From: Sulfurimonas hydrogeniphila
GTDB lineage: Bacteria > Campylobacterota > Campylobacteria > Campylobacterales > Sulfurimonadaceae
Length of the DNA: 64,000 bases
Direction: 5' to 3'
NCBI RefSeq assembly: GCF_009068765.1
Contig: NZ_CP035534.1
Location: 1,984,001 to 2,048,000, forward strand
Positions 1 to 9,005 of this stretch are shown here, piece after piece (position 1 is the stretch's first letter; each line of letters begins with the position of its first letter). The notes under the pieces are model-generated. The model searched no databases, was not told where the DNA came from, and saw only the letters and a list, made by a program, of their open reading frames with translations. The translations under genes were made by a program, and so were the position numbers.

Positions 1-1322
1 CAAAATATTTAAAAACACTTCTTAGCATATCTACTGTTGCAGCGACACTTCTTTTAAGTGGCTGCGGTTCATCATCTGACAGTACTGCTACAGCCACATC
101 TCTCACTGCAAGCGGGCAGCTTGTAGACAGTTTTGTCGCTGATGTCAACTATACATGCAGTGACGGTACAACAGGTGTGACCGATGAAAACGGCTCATTT
201 ACATGTACTGCACTTCCAGTAACGTTCAGTGTTGAAACACTTGAACTTGGAACAATTTACACACTTCCACAGGATGCTATGGTTTTTCCGCAAGATTTGA
301 CAGATGTAAACAGAACAGATCTCAATAACAGTGAAGTCATCGCAATTGCAGAATTTTTGCAGTCATGCGACGACAACAACAACGCAAATGATGGTATTCG
401 TATTCAGGCACAGGTACGCGAACAGCTTCGTCAAAGAGCACATGAAAAACTAACAGCAGAAAATCTTGATGCAATTGCTGCAGATTTAAACCTTACACTT
501 GTCGACCAAGAAACAGCAATCCAACACCTTACCCAAACAACAGATTATGTCCAAAGTGTCATTTCGGCTCATGGATATTCAAGAAACTCAGCCGCACATC
601 AGGGTAATGGAATTTCAGATACCGCTACTATGCAGACACAAACAACATCAGCAGTAACACAGGCACTGCTTTCACCTGCTTCTGCTCTTACACAAGAGGC
701 AAAAGATACCCTGGCATATATGGGAAATGAAGAGCGTCTGGCACATGATGTCTATATGACACTCTATAATTACCACCTTGAGAGCGGAACCGAAATTAAA
801 ACACTCTACAATATCGCAACAAATTCTGAGACAGTCCATACAACAGATATGCAACTTTTGATTAAAAAATATATCACTTCTTTAGATGAGTTTACCAATG
901 TAGATGCAGCTCAAAATCTTCCGGATGCGAATTTAAGCTATTTAGATATGAGTGTAAGTGAATTACCGGCAGGACAATACAACATTCAGGCTATCCAAAA
1001 TCTTTATGACACACTCGTAGCAAAAGGAAAACAGTCTCAACAAGATGCACTTGAAGTCGGATGTATGGTAGAGGTGACAGATATCAACGACCTTGATGAG
1101 GATATCGCCATTGCACAGGATTCAAATGCAAGCGATGTCGTCACCGTATTTAACTTTTTAAGAGACGGTAGCTATACACACTACTGGGCATTTGATACGG
1201 CCCTCAAAAATATGGGTGTAACAGAGGGATGTGCAGTCATTGGTGAAGAATACAATCATCCGGAGTATCCACAAGACACAGCATCTGCAACAGGAAACGG
1301 TCATCAATACGGACGACAGTAA
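1..1322 (+). CDS. DUF2202 domain lipoprotein (5' end outside window)
   Basis: The reading frame is open from base 3, so the start codon lies left of the window; 439 residues are visible. The first residues form a lipoprotein signal peptide with lipobox LSGC (Cys at visible residue 21), so the mature protein should be lipid-anchored. A cysteine-containing segment follows (VNYTCSDGTTG ... GSFTCTALP), then from about visible residue 230 a ferritin-like DUF2202 domain beginning LAYMGNEERLAHDVY, with the usual acidic and His residues of a helical bundle. The biochemical function of DUF2202 is not established. A hairpin follows the stop codon. The family call is fairly sure; the role is unknown. 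Confidence 0.8.
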   Translation, partial: KYLKTLLSISTVAATLLLSGCGSSSDSTATATSLTASGQLVDSFVADVNYTCSDGTTGVTDENGSFTCTALPVTFSVETLELGTIYTLPQDAMVFPQDLTDVNRTDLNNSEVIAIAEFLQSCDDNNNANDGIRIQAQVREQLRQRAHEKLTAENLDAIAADLNLTLVDQETAIQHLTQTTDYVQSVISAHGYSRNSAAHQGNGISDTATMQTQTTSAVTQALLSPASALTQEAKDTLAYMGNEERLAHDVYMTLYNYHLESGTEIKTLYNIATNSETVHTTDMQLLIKKYITSLDEFTNVDAAQNLPDANLSYLDMSVSELPAGQYNIQAIQNLYDTLVAKGKQSQQDALEVGCMVEVTDINDLDEDIAIAQDSNASDVVTVFNFLRDGSYTHYWAFDTALKNMGVTEGCAVIGEEYNHPEYPQDTASATGNGHQYGRQ

Positions 1323-1333
1323 AAAACTTCCTA

Positions 1334-1358
1334 AGCCCTTTTTTACCTAAAAAGGGCT
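1334..1358 (+). terminator. 10 bp hairpin between the lipoprotein gene and ispG
   Basis: AGCCCTTTTT and AAAAAGGGCT form a perfect 10 bp stem around a 5 nt loop. It sits 11 nt after the lipoprotein stop and 11 nt before the ispG start, without a clean U-tract on the plus strand. It may end the upstream transcript. The only SD-like AAGGG before ispG lies in its right arm, so it could also mask ispG translation. Confidence 0.4.
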
Positions 1359-1369
1359 AAAATCCAACC

Positions 1370-2428
1370 ATGATAAAAAGATACCCAACTAAAAAAATAT
1401 TTGTCGGTGATGTGCCCGTCGGTGGTGATGCTCCTGTCTCTGTGCAGTCTATGACCTACTCTGACACACACAATGTTGCAGCAACGGTTGAGCAGATAAA
1501 CCGCCTGCACTTTGCAGGAGCGGACATTGTCCGAGTTGCTGTACCGGATATGAAAGACGCCCTTGCACTCAAAGCCATCAAAGCACAGATTTCACTCCCG
1601 CTTGTTGCAGATATTCACTTCAATTACAAACTTGCACTCATTGCAGCCGAATCAGTGGACTGCATCCGTTTCAACCCCGGAAATATCAGCGATAAAAGCA
1701 AAATAAGAGAGATAGTAAAAGCCTGTCAGGAACGAAATCTTCCTATTCGCATCGGTGTCAATGCGGGGAGTCTCGAAAAAGAGTTTGATGACAAATACGG
1801 TCCGACGGCAGAAGCAATGGTCGCTTCGGCAGAGTACAACATAAAGTACCTTGAAGACTTGGGTTTTGATGACATTAAAATATCGCTCAAAGCCAGCGAT
1901 GTGCAAAGAACGGTTGAAGCCTACAGAATGCTGCGTCCAAAGAACCACTATCCGTTTCATTTGGGTGTAACAGAGGCGGGAACTATTTTTCATGCAACCG
2001 TTAAAAGTGCCATAGGCTTGGGAACACTTTTACTTGAAGGTATCGGCGACACTATGCGTATAAGCATTACAGGCGAACTCGAAGAAGAGATCAAAGTCGG
2101 CCGTGCAATATTAAAAGACAGCGGCGTTGCAAAAGAGGGCTTAAACATCATCTCCTGCCCGACCTGCGGACGCATCGAAGCCGATTTGGTCTCAGCAGTA
2201 GCCGAAATAGAAAAAAGAACAGCCCACATAAAAGCACCGCTGGATGTAAGTGTAATGGGCTGTGTCGTCAATGCCATAGGCGAAGCCAAACACGCCGATG
2301 TTGCCATAGCCTACGGAAAAGGCAAAGGGCTTGTCATGGTAAAAGGCGAAGTGGTTGCCAATTTGGATGAAAAAGAACTTGTCGACAGGTTTGTCAGCGA
2401 AGTGGAAGATATGGCTAAAAAATCATAA
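1370..2428 (+). CDS. ispG: 4-hydroxy-3-methylbut-2-enyl diphosphate synthase (flavodoxin)
   Basis: IspG/GcpE performs the penultimate step of the MEP isoprenoid pathway, reductively converting 2-C-methyl-erythritol 2,4-cyclodiphosphate to HMBPP with a [4Fe-4S] cluster. The 352 aa length is normal for the short bacterial form. It starts with the typical [18 protein letters not shown] segment. The iron-sulfur ligands are visible as CPTCGR (about residues 262-265) and GCVVN (about 297) next to GEAKHAD. It lies upstream of the MntA-HepT pair and dnaB on the same strand. The ATG has no strong Shine-Dalgarno outside the upstream hairpin. Confidence 0.97.
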   Translation: MIKRYPTKKIFVGDVPVGGDAPVSVQSMTYSDTHNVAATVEQINRLHFAGADIVRVAVPDMKDALALKAIKAQISLPLVADIHFNYKLALIAAESVDCIRFNPGNISDKSKIREIVKACQERNLPIRIGVNAGSLEKEFDDKYGPTAEAMVASAEYNIKYLEDLGFDDIKISLKASDVQRTVEAYRMLRPKNHYPFHLGVTEAGTIFHATVKSAIGLGTLLLEGIGDTMRISITGELEEEIKVGRAILKDSGVAKEGLNIISCPTCGRIEADLVSAVAEIEKRTAHIKAPLDVSVMGCVVNAIGEAKHADVAIAYGKGKGLVMVKGEVVANLDEKELVDRFVSEVEDMAKKS

Positions 2429-2482
2429 ACCTTTGATATAAATTATGCTAAAATATGTCTAATACACAAAGGATGTTGCGTT

Positions 2483-2770
2483 ATGACAAAAGAGTATATT
2501 TTAAACTTTTTAAAGAACAATAAACAACTTTTAAAAGAGAAATATAATGTCACTAAAATCGGACTGTTTGGAAGCTATGCACGTGATGAGGCAGAAGAAG
2601 CAAGTGACATCGACTTAGCGATTGAAACATCTAAAAAAGATTTTTTTATCAAATCTGATTTACAATATTTTTTAGAAGATACTTTCGGCACAAAAATAGA
2701 TATAGGCTATTTAGACAGTATGAGAGAGTTTTATAGACGCCGTGTTGAAAAAGAGATACTTTATGTCTAA
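2483..2770 (+). CDS. mntA: MntA-type nucleotidyltransferase antitoxin
   Basis: This 95 aa minimal nucleotidyltransferase has the exact GSX10DXD signature: Gly30-Ser31 followed by Asp42-x-Asp44, with a further IDIG acidic strand later. In characterised MntA-HepT systems, MntA AMPylates a tyrosine of HepT and thereby neutralises the RNase toxin. The gene overlaps the downstream hepT by 8 nt, the usual coupling of antitoxin and toxin. AAAGGATG upstream is a good SD and AT-rich -10-like sequence lies at about 2440-2460. The family is clear; activity is inferred. Confidence 0.88.
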   Translation: MTKEYILNFLKNNKQLLKEKYNVTKIGLFGSYARDEAEEASDIDLAIETSKKDFFIKSDLQYFLEDTFGTKIDIGYLDSMREFYRRRVEKEILYV

Positions 2771-3224
2771 AAAAAGAGATGTTGAACTCTTTGTACTCGA
2801 TATATTTATTGCTATATTTAAAATAAAAGCATATTCTTCCAACTTTTCATCAGCACAAGAATTATTACATGATTCTCTGCATTGGGATGCTACTATAAGA
2901 CAATTAGAAATTATTGGTGAAGCCATTAAAAACCTACTTCAAACAAAACAGTTCCATCAATCTTCACCAAAATATTTTAGACAAATCATAGATTTTAGGA
3001 ATATAGTTGCTCATGGTTATTTTGGTATTGATGAAGAAGAAGTTTGGAACGTTTTACAAGACAAAATTACTCCACTTCATGATGACCTAAAACAAATAAC
3101 TATAAATATTTATAATTTAGGTGAAGCTTTCGACACTACTATTAACTATGATCTGAAAAATAGAGATGAAAAACTAAAAACATATTTAAAAAATTTACAA
3201 AAAGAATTAAACAATGCAAGATAA
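2763..3224 (+). CDS. hepT: HepT-type HEPN RNase toxin
   Basis: This all-helical HEPN protein of 153 aa carries RNIVAHGY, which is the full RX4HXY motif (Arg79, His84, Tyr86). In HepT toxins Arg and His form the RNase site and the Tyr is the residue AMPylated by MntA. I chose the ATG at 2763, which overlaps the mntA stop by 8 nt; an upstream in-frame ATG at 2742 would overlap further. The 3' end overlaps the dnaB start by 11 nt, so toxin translation may be coupled to replicative helicase synthesis. The motif is intact, so the toxin is predicted active. Confidence 0.87.
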   Translation: MSKKRDVELFVLDIFIAIFKIKAYSSNFSSAQELLHDSLHWDATIRQLEIIGEAIKNLLQTKQFHQSSPKYFRQIIDFRNIVAHGYFGIDEEEVWNVLQDKITPLHDDLKQITINIYNLGEAFDTTINYDLKNRDEKLKTYLKNLQKELNNAR

Positions 3225-4659
3225 CCTCTACAACCTCGCTTTTGAACGTTCCGTCTTAAGCTCCATAGTCTTTGAGCCGAGTCAGTTTGATGAACTGAGT
3301 GTCATACTGAAAAAAGATGATTTTTACCTGCCTGCTCATCAGGATATTTTTGCTGCAATGCTTACACTTTTGCAAAAAGACCAGCCAATCGATGAAGAGT
3401 TTATAAAAAAAGAGCTCATGAAGGCAAAAAAATTTGACGAGCAGGTTTTGCTTGAAATTCTCTCTGCCAACCCTATTTCAAATACCAAAGCCTATGTTGA
3501 TGAGATCAAAGACAAATCACTCAAACGCCATCTGCTGACACTCACGACCGAGATAAAAAGAGTGACTGTAGAAGAAGAACTGCCATCGGCCGAAGTGGTT
3601 GACATCGTAGAGAAAAAACTCTATGAAATCACCCAGGACAACCAGACAAGCGATTTTAAAGACTCTCCAAAAATGACCTTTGATACTATGGAATACATCA
3701 AAGAGATGAAAGCACGAGGAAACTCCGTACTCGTCGGTGTCGATACAGGCTTTAAAGAACTGAACAAAATGACAACCGGATTTGGCAAGGGAGACCTGGT
3801 TATCATCGCCGCTAGGCCGGCGATGGGCAAAACTTCTTTTATACTCAACACCGTTAACTCTCTCATACTCCAAGGCAAGGGAGTAGCCTTTTTCTCGCTT
3901 GAAATGCCGGCTGAACAGTTGATGCTGCGTCTGCTTTCTATTCAGACCTCCATTCCTTTGCAGAAGCTTCGTGTAGGGGACATGAATGATGACCAGTGGT
4001 CCAATCTTAACGGTGCCATAGACAGAATGAATGACGCAAAACTCTTTGTCGATGACCAGGGAAGTTTAAATATCAACCAGCTCCGCTCAAAACTCAGAAA
4101 ACTCAAAAATCAGCATCCCGAAATTGAGATAGCCGTCATCGATTACCTGCAGATTATGCAGGGAATAGGCTCGCAGGACAGACACCTGCAAGTCTCAGAA
4201 ATTTCGCGTGGACTCAAAATGCTCGCGCGTGAGCTTGAAATGCCGATAGTTGCACTCTCTCAGCTTAACCGTGGCCTTGAGAGCCGTAATGACAAGCGTC
4301 CGATGCTCAGCGATATTCGTGAATCTGGTTCAATAGAGCAGGATGCCGACATTATTTTATTTGTCTATCGTGATGATGTCTACCTTTACAAAGAAGAAAA
4401 AGAGCGTGAAAAAGCCGCAAAGGCCGAGGGCAAAGAGTTTACCTCAACCTACGTAGAAAAAGAGGAAGAGGATGCCGAAATCATCATCGGCAAACAAAGA
4501 AACGGTCCGACAGGGCATGTCAAACTCATCTTTCAAAAAAAGCTTACCCGTTTTGTGGACGCGCCGGGCTATGCGCAAGGTGTTGAGACCGTCTATGAAA
4601 ATGTAGATACCAAATCAGCAAATATTGATATGCCGCAGGTAGAGATGCCCTCTATCTAA
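3214..4659 (+). CDS. dnaB: replicative DNA helicase DnaB
   Basis: DnaB is the hexameric 5'-3' helicase that unwinds DNA at the replication fork. The 481 aa protein has the N-terminal DnaB domain (about 1-120), a linker, and a RecA-like motor domain from about 170. Walker A ARPAMGKTS lies at about residues 200-208 and the Walker B region reads AVIDYLQIMQG. The SQLNRGLESR and RESGSIEQDAD motifs are typical. Its ATG is embedded in the last codons of hepT, so its ribosome binding site is inside the toxin gene. The stop TAA is directly followed by the comEC ATG. Confidence 0.97.
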   Translation: MQDNLYNLAFERSVLSSIVFEPSQFDELSVILKKDDFYLPAHQDIFAAMLTLLQKDQPIDEEFIKKELMKAKKFDEQVLLEILSANPISNTKAYVDEIKDKSLKRHLLTLTTEIKRVTVEEELPSAEVVDIVEKKLYEITQDNQTSDFKDSPKMTFDTMEYIKEMKARGNSVLVGVDTGFKELNKMTTGFGKGDLVIIAARPAMGKTSFILNTVNSLILQGKGVAFFSLEMPAEQLMLRLLSIQTSIPLQKLRVGDMNDDQWSNLNGAIDRMNDAKLFVDDQGSLNINQLRSKLRKLKNQHPEIEIAVIDYLQIMQGIGSQDRHLQVSEISRGLKMLARELEMPIVALSQLNRGLESRNDKRPMLSDIRESGSIEQDADIILFVYRDDVYLYKEEKEREKAAKAEGKEFTSTYVEKEEEDAEIIIGKQRNGPTGHVKLIFQKKLTRFVDAPGYAQGVETVYENVDTKSANIDMPQVEMPSI

Positions 4660-5943
4660 ATGCAAATAATTGAGAAAGTAACACTTTTTAGTGCAAAAAG
4701 AGATTACTTTCTCTTTGTGGGACTTATGCTCACGCTTCTTAGTTTTTCCTTCTCTTATGAGTACTACAAATACAAACAGCTCACAAAATTTGATTCCCAA
4801 CTTTCTGACGTCACAGTTGTAAAAGCCTACAATAAAACAAAGTTGACAAAAAATGGAAAGATAAAAAGCTATAAAATTTTAAAACTCAGGAGTGATGACG
4901 GATTTGTTTTTTATACAACCGCAAAGAAAAATCTTCACAACCTTCAAAACAAACGCTTACATGTAGAACTGTGGGCGGGGAACATCAGCTTCAAAGAGTA
5001 TCTCAAAGGTTTTTTTGCCTTTAGCAAAATACTCAAAATTTATAAAAAGCCTACTTTCAAACAAAAAACGGCCTCATTTATAGATGCACAGCACGCAAGC
5101 AGTGAAATTGCCAAACTCTACAAGGCACTGTTTTTGGCACTTCCCCTCCCAACATCTATACAGACACAGTTTTCCAACCTCGGTATTTCACACCTCATCG
5201 CCATCAGCGGTTTTCATTTGGGTGTTTTAGCTACTCTTTTGTTTTTTCTGTTTAAATACCCTTATAAATTTTTGCAAAACAGATACTTTCCCTACAGAAG
5301 CTACAAAAGAGACAGTTTTTTCTTTATCAGCCTGGTTTTGCTTGGCTATTTGCTCTTTTTGGGTTCACCGCCCTCACTGCTGAGAGCCTATGTAATGCTT
5401 GTCGTCGGTTTTGTATTGTATGACAGAGGCATGCAAATCATCTCGATGCAGACACTCCTGCTTACCGTGCTTTTGATTCTTGCACTTTTTCCAAAACTTC
5501 TGCTCAGTATAGGTTTTTGGCTTTCGGTAAGTGGCGTTTTTTACATCTTTTTATTTCTGCTGCATTGTAAGGAGTGCAGTAAGCTTACACAGTTTCTGCT
5601 CCTGCCGTTTTGGGTTTACTTGATGATGCTTCCTTTTTCTATGGCAATATTTGGCAACTTCAGCCTGTATCATCCCCTTTCAATTCTCTGGACAACACTT
5701 TTTACGCTCTTTTACCCCTTGGCAATTGCATTACATGTAATGGGCCTGGGAAATCTTTTAGATGCACCTCTAAGTTATCTCTTACATGTAAACGCACATG
5801 CCCTGCAACACACACTTGCAAAAGTTTATCTTATTGCAGAAATTGTGCTTTCACTCGCAGCCGTATTTAGCAAAAAGGCACTCTATGCCTTACTCGGCTA
5901 TACGCTGCTTCTTTTTGTATATTTCATCTATAATGTGGCATAG
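4660..5943 (+). CDS. comEC: ComEC/Rec2-type competence membrane protein (short form)
   Basis: ComEC forms the inner-membrane channel that takes up single-stranded DNA during natural transformation. This 427 aa version has an N-terminal membrane segment, an OB-like domain (about 40-130), and a polytopic competence domain with the signature HLIAISGFHLGVLATLL. The C-terminal metallo-beta-lactamase domain of longer ComECs is absent. The gene starts immediately after the dnaB stop, so the two are probably co-translated. Its last 54 nt overlap the convergent brkB-like gene on the other strand. Confidence 0.9.
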   Translation: MQIIEKVTLFSAKRDYFLFVGLMLTLLSFSFSYEYYKYKQLTKFDSQLSDVTVVKAYNKTKLTKNGKIKSYKILKLRSDDGFVFYTTAKKNLHNLQNKRLHVELWAGNISFKEYLKGFFAFSKILKIYKKPTFKQKTASFIDAQHASSEIAKLYKALFLALPLPTSIQTQFSNLGISHLIAISGFHLGVLATLLFFLFKYPYKFLQNRYFPYRSYKRDSFFFISLVLLGYLLFLGSPPSLLRAYVMLVVGFVLYDRGMQIISMQTLLLTVLLILALFPKLLLSIGFWLSVSGVFYIFLFLLHCKECSKLTQFLLLPFWVYLMMLPFSMAIFGNFSLYHPLSILWTTLFTLFYPLAIALHVMGLGNLLDAPLSYLLHVNAHALQHTLAKVYLIAEIVLSLAAVFSKKALYALLGYTLLLFVYFIYNVA

Positions 5944-6714
5944 TTTCAAACCATACAAAAAGATAATCCACGAAACATAAATCCACAAAAACAAAAACAT
6001 CAAAATAGCAAAGGAACCGTACATTGTTGTGTAGGATTTGTTTAAAAAGACATAGTAGATAAAAGCATTTTTACTGACACTGAAAATTACAGAGACAATA
6101 AAAGAACTGATAAGTGAAGCTTTTGGATTTATTTTTGCATTGGCGGCAATTTGAAATATCAAAAAGAAAAGTCCCCAAATGATGATGTAGGGAACCAGAG
6201 GCAAAATATTAAGCCCTGAAGTCAAAGAATTTGAAGCCATAAGCGCGGCAATGTAGCCTGTAATATAAAAAGAGATGCCAAGTGCAACAGGCGTAAGTGT
6301 CAAAAGTGTCCAGTAGGTCGTAATGCTCTCCCACAAAGTTCTTGGTTTTGCATGAAAAATTCTGTTGGCAATGTATTCAAAATTTTTAAAAAACAAAAGA
6401 GAAGAGACTAAGATTGCCACAAATCCTATGGCTCCCATTTTAGAAGCGTTTTGTAAAAATCCGTTTATCTGAAACATAACCGTGTCCGAATTCACAGGCA
6501 TCAAATTGGAAAATATAAAGCCCTGAATTTTTTCATAATAATCGGCAAAAGAGGGCAAGGCAGTCAAAATAGCCATCACAATCAACAAAAGAGGAATAAT
6601 GGTAAAAATCGTATAAAAGCTCAAACTTGCCGCAAAAAGTGTGAGCTCTTTATCAATAAAAGAGCTGACAAACAGTTGAACAGGCTTAAAGTATTTTGTC
6701 AGCTTTTCATTCAT
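5890..6714 (-). CDS. YihY/BrkB family inner-membrane protein
   Basis: This 274 aa polytopic protein has about six membrane helices and the family-typical opening FAASLSFYTIFTIIPLLLI. The YihY/BrkB family (once misassigned as RNase BN) is widespread; its function is not firmly known. The ATG lies 6 nt after the stop of the upstream FAD oxidase gene, so they are probably co-transcribed. Its 3' end overlaps comEC by 54 nt in the convergent orientation. Confidence 0.9.
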   Translation of the reverse strand: MNEKLTKYFKPVQLFVSSFIDKELTLFAASLSFYTIFTIIPLLLIVMAILTALPSFADYYEKIQGFIFSNLMPVNSDTVMFQINGFLQNASKMGAIGFVAILVSSLLFFKNFEYIANRIFHAKPRTLWESITTYWTLLTLTPVALGISFYITGYIAALMASNSLTSGLNILPLVPYIIIWGLFFLIFQIAANAKINPKASLISSFIVSVIFSVSKNAFIYYVFLNKSYTTMYGSFAILMFLFLWIYVSWIIFLYGLKLCHIIDEIYKKKQRIAE

Positions 6715-6720
6715 GACCTA

Positions 6721-8106
6721 TTAGTCAAGCCCCATTTTTGCAGGATTTAAAATATTGTTCGGATCAAATGCTTTTTTGATGGATTTAAAAAGTGCCATCT
6801 CCGCATCTGTAAACGCCATTTTCATGTACGGTGCTTTTGCAAGCCCTATTCCATGCTCACCAGAGAGTGTTCCGCCCAAATCAATTGTTGCCTGAAACAC
6901 CTCTTCTATGGCTTTATAGGCAATTTTTACCTGCTCAGGGTCGCTGCCGTCAACCATGACATTTGTATGCACATTTCCGTCACCCGTATGTCCGAAACAC
7001 GGGATTTTGACATTGTATTTGTCCGCTATTGCATAAAATCTCTCTAGCAGTTCCGGCAGTGCCGAACGGGGCACTGTTACATCTTCATTGAGTTTTTTAC
7101 TGCCGTAAATGCTGAGTGACGGCGAAGCATTTCGACGGGCAAACCAGATGTCTGCCGCCTCTTTGTCATCTTTTGCCACTTTAAAGTCACTGCATCCGTT
7201 TTCACGGAATACTTTTTCAATCTGTGCAAGTTGAAAATCCAGATCATCTTCAAGATTGCCGTCAACATCCGTAACAAGCAAAGCGCCCGCATCAACCGGC
7301 AGACCTTTATGAAAGGTCTCCTCCACGGCTCGAATCGTCAAATTGTCCAAAAACTCCATGGCAACCGGAGTAATACCGCTTGCCATTGTTTTGTAAACTG
7401 CTTCCATTGCCTCATTGACAGTCGGAAAGATTCCCATTGCCGTTTTTGTCATTTTCGGTTTTGGGATGAGTTTGAGCGTGATTTCTGTAAGCACTGCCAA
7501 GGTGCCTTCACTCGCGATCAATATCCCGCTTATGTTATACCCTGCCACATCTTTGATGGTTCTTTTTCCTGCTTTTATCACATCACCGTTTGGCAAAACA
7601 GCCCGTGTTGCCATGACGTAATCTTTTGTGATTCCATACTTTGCAGCACGCATTCCGCCGGCATTTTCACTCACATTTCCACCGATGGTAGAATAATCCT
7701 GACTCGCAGGATCCGGCGGATAAAACAGCCCTACCTCTTCTACTCTCTTTTGCAGGTCCATATTGATCACACCGGGCTGAACAATGGCGACCATATTTTT
7801 CATATCTATTTCAAGAATTTTGTTCATATGTTTTTCCATTGCCAGGACAATTCCGCCTTTGCTTGGAAGTGCTCCGCCCGTAAAACCGGAACCGGCACCG
7901 CGCGGTACTATAATGATCTGATGTTCATTACAGTACTTGAGTATTTCGCTGACATCTGTTTCATTTCTCGGAAAAATAACCGCATCGGGCTCAAAATGTT
8001 CCCGTGTCGCATCATACGAATAGGCAAGCAGATGTGCCTTGTCGCTGTAAATATTCTCTTCTCCTACAATATTTGTAAAATGTTGTAAATGTATTTTATC
8101 TATCAT
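6721..8106 (-). CDS. glcD: FAD-linked oxidase, GlcD/D-lactate dehydrogenase type
   Basis: This 461 aa flavoprotein has an N-terminal FAD-binding domain (VIFPRNETDVSEIL, RGAGSGFTGGALPSKGG) and a C-terminal oxidase domain with FGHTGDGNVHTN and SGEHGIGLAKAPYMK. Members oxidise 2-hydroxy acids such as glycolate or D-lactate and feed electrons to quinone or cytochrome partners. No glcE or glcF neighbour is present, so the substrate cannot be fixed. The start at 8106 follows an SD (AGGA) and lies 1 nt after the stop of the upstream gene; longer in-frame starts exist but overlap that gene. Confidence 0.9.
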   Translation of the reverse strand: MIDKIHLQHFTNIVGEENIYSDKAHLLAYSYDATREHFEPDAVIFPRNETDVSEILKYCNEHQIIIVPRGAGSGFTGGALPSKGGIVLAMEKHMNKILEIDMKNMVAIVQPGVINMDLQKRVEEVGLFYPPDPASQDYSTIGGNVSENAGGMRAAKYGITKDYVMATRAVLPNGDVIKAGKRTIKDVAGYNISGILIASEGTLAVLTEITLKLIPKPKMTKTAMGIFPTVNEAMEAVYKTMASGITPVAMEFLDNLTIRAVEETFHKGLPVDAGALLVTDVDGNLEDDLDFQLAQIEKVFRENGCSDFKVAKDDKEAADIWFARRNASPSLSIYGSKKLNEDVTVPRSALPELLERFYAIADKYNVKIPCFGHTGDGNVHTNVMVDGSDPEQVKIAYKAIEEVFQATIDLGGTLSGEHGIGLAKAPYMKMAFTDAEMALFKSIKKAFDPNNILNPAKMGLD

Positions 8107-8107
8107 C

Positions 8108-8905
8108 TTATTTTCCTGTTTCAAATTCATCAAGTAAATAATGCAAAGAAGCATCACCGTTTTTTATAATATTATAAAGCTCTTTGTTCGTTTTGTTGTT
8201 TGCAACCAACAGTTCATAATAGTGTGGCGCATAACTTTTGAGTCTCGAACTCCCCGCTCCCCACCATGCAGCATCAATGTTGTTGACACGCGTATAAAAA
8301 GGAAGATGTACCTTGTCCTGCTTGAGTTTTGCATCACTGATACTCAGGATTTTAAAACTTTTGATGTCGAGCGTATATACTTTTTGATTGAGATATATAA
8401 AAAGCAATCCTACGCTGCCGGCATCTGCCATCGCTTCAAAGTCCTCTTTCAAAGGTGTCGGATGTCCCCGAAAAGAAAGAACCGTTGCAAAAAGATCCGG
8501 ATGAATCCATTGTGTCTGCACACTCTTGGCAATTCTATAATAAATCTCTTCATTGGGAGCGATAAGCAGTGAACGGGAGTAGCCAAATGCCAACTCGACC
8601 GTATCACCCACTTGCACTTGCCATTTTCCGTGAGGCAGTGCACTGTTTTGCAGAGCAGTAAATGCACTCATTTTGATTGTTGCCGTCTTTGTTTGTGCAT
8701 TAAAACTCTGCACAACAGCATTTTTAACAATGGCACTGTGTTCAGGGCTAATGTGATGTACAACAAAACCGCTGACACCGACATCAATTTTGTCTGTTTT
8801 TATTGTTGCAGTTTCATTTTGATTATCAACTGAGATTACAGGTGATTTTATAACAGCGCCAAAAACTTCCAACGCAAGTATCGTGAATAAAAGTATATAT
8901 TTCAT
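8108..8905 (-). CDS. PgbA-like N-terminal domain protein
   Basis: This 265 aa exported protein has an N-terminal signal peptide (MKYILLFTILALEVFGA). It resembles the N-terminal domain of Helicobacter pylori PgbA/PgbB, described as plasminogen-binding surface proteins; in free-living relatives that activity is unlikely to be the real role. It lacks the long lysine-rich tail of PgbA. It is the first gene of a minus-strand run with glcD and the yihY-like gene. The family call is from recognition of the VKNAVVQSFNAQTKTATIKM region. Confidence 0.7.
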   Translation of the reverse strand: MKYILLFTILALEVFGAVIKSPVISVDNQNETATIKTDKIDVGVSGFVVHHISPEHSAIVKNAVVQSFNAQTKTATIKMSAFTALQNSALPHGKWQVQVGDTVELAFGYSRSLLIAPNEEIYYRIAKSVQTQWIHPDLFATVLSFRGHPTPLKEDFEAMADAGSVGLLFIYLNQKVYTLDIKSFKILSISDAKLKQDKVHLPFYTRVNNIDAAWWGAGSSRLKSYAPHYYELLVANNKTNKELYNIIKNGDASLHYLLDEFETGK

Positions 8906-9005
8906 GTTTCTTCTTTGATTTTTTGTTTATGATTATATCAAACAAACCTCAGACTAAGCCAAAATTTGATAATCTTTGCAAATTATTTATTCTAGGCTTA
9001 TATTT

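Noticed and set aside
5890-5943. Truncation of comEC or brkB suggested by their 54 nt overlap
   Set aside because: Both proteins have normal family length for the short ComEC form and for YihY; the overlap is only convergent tail-to-tail packing.
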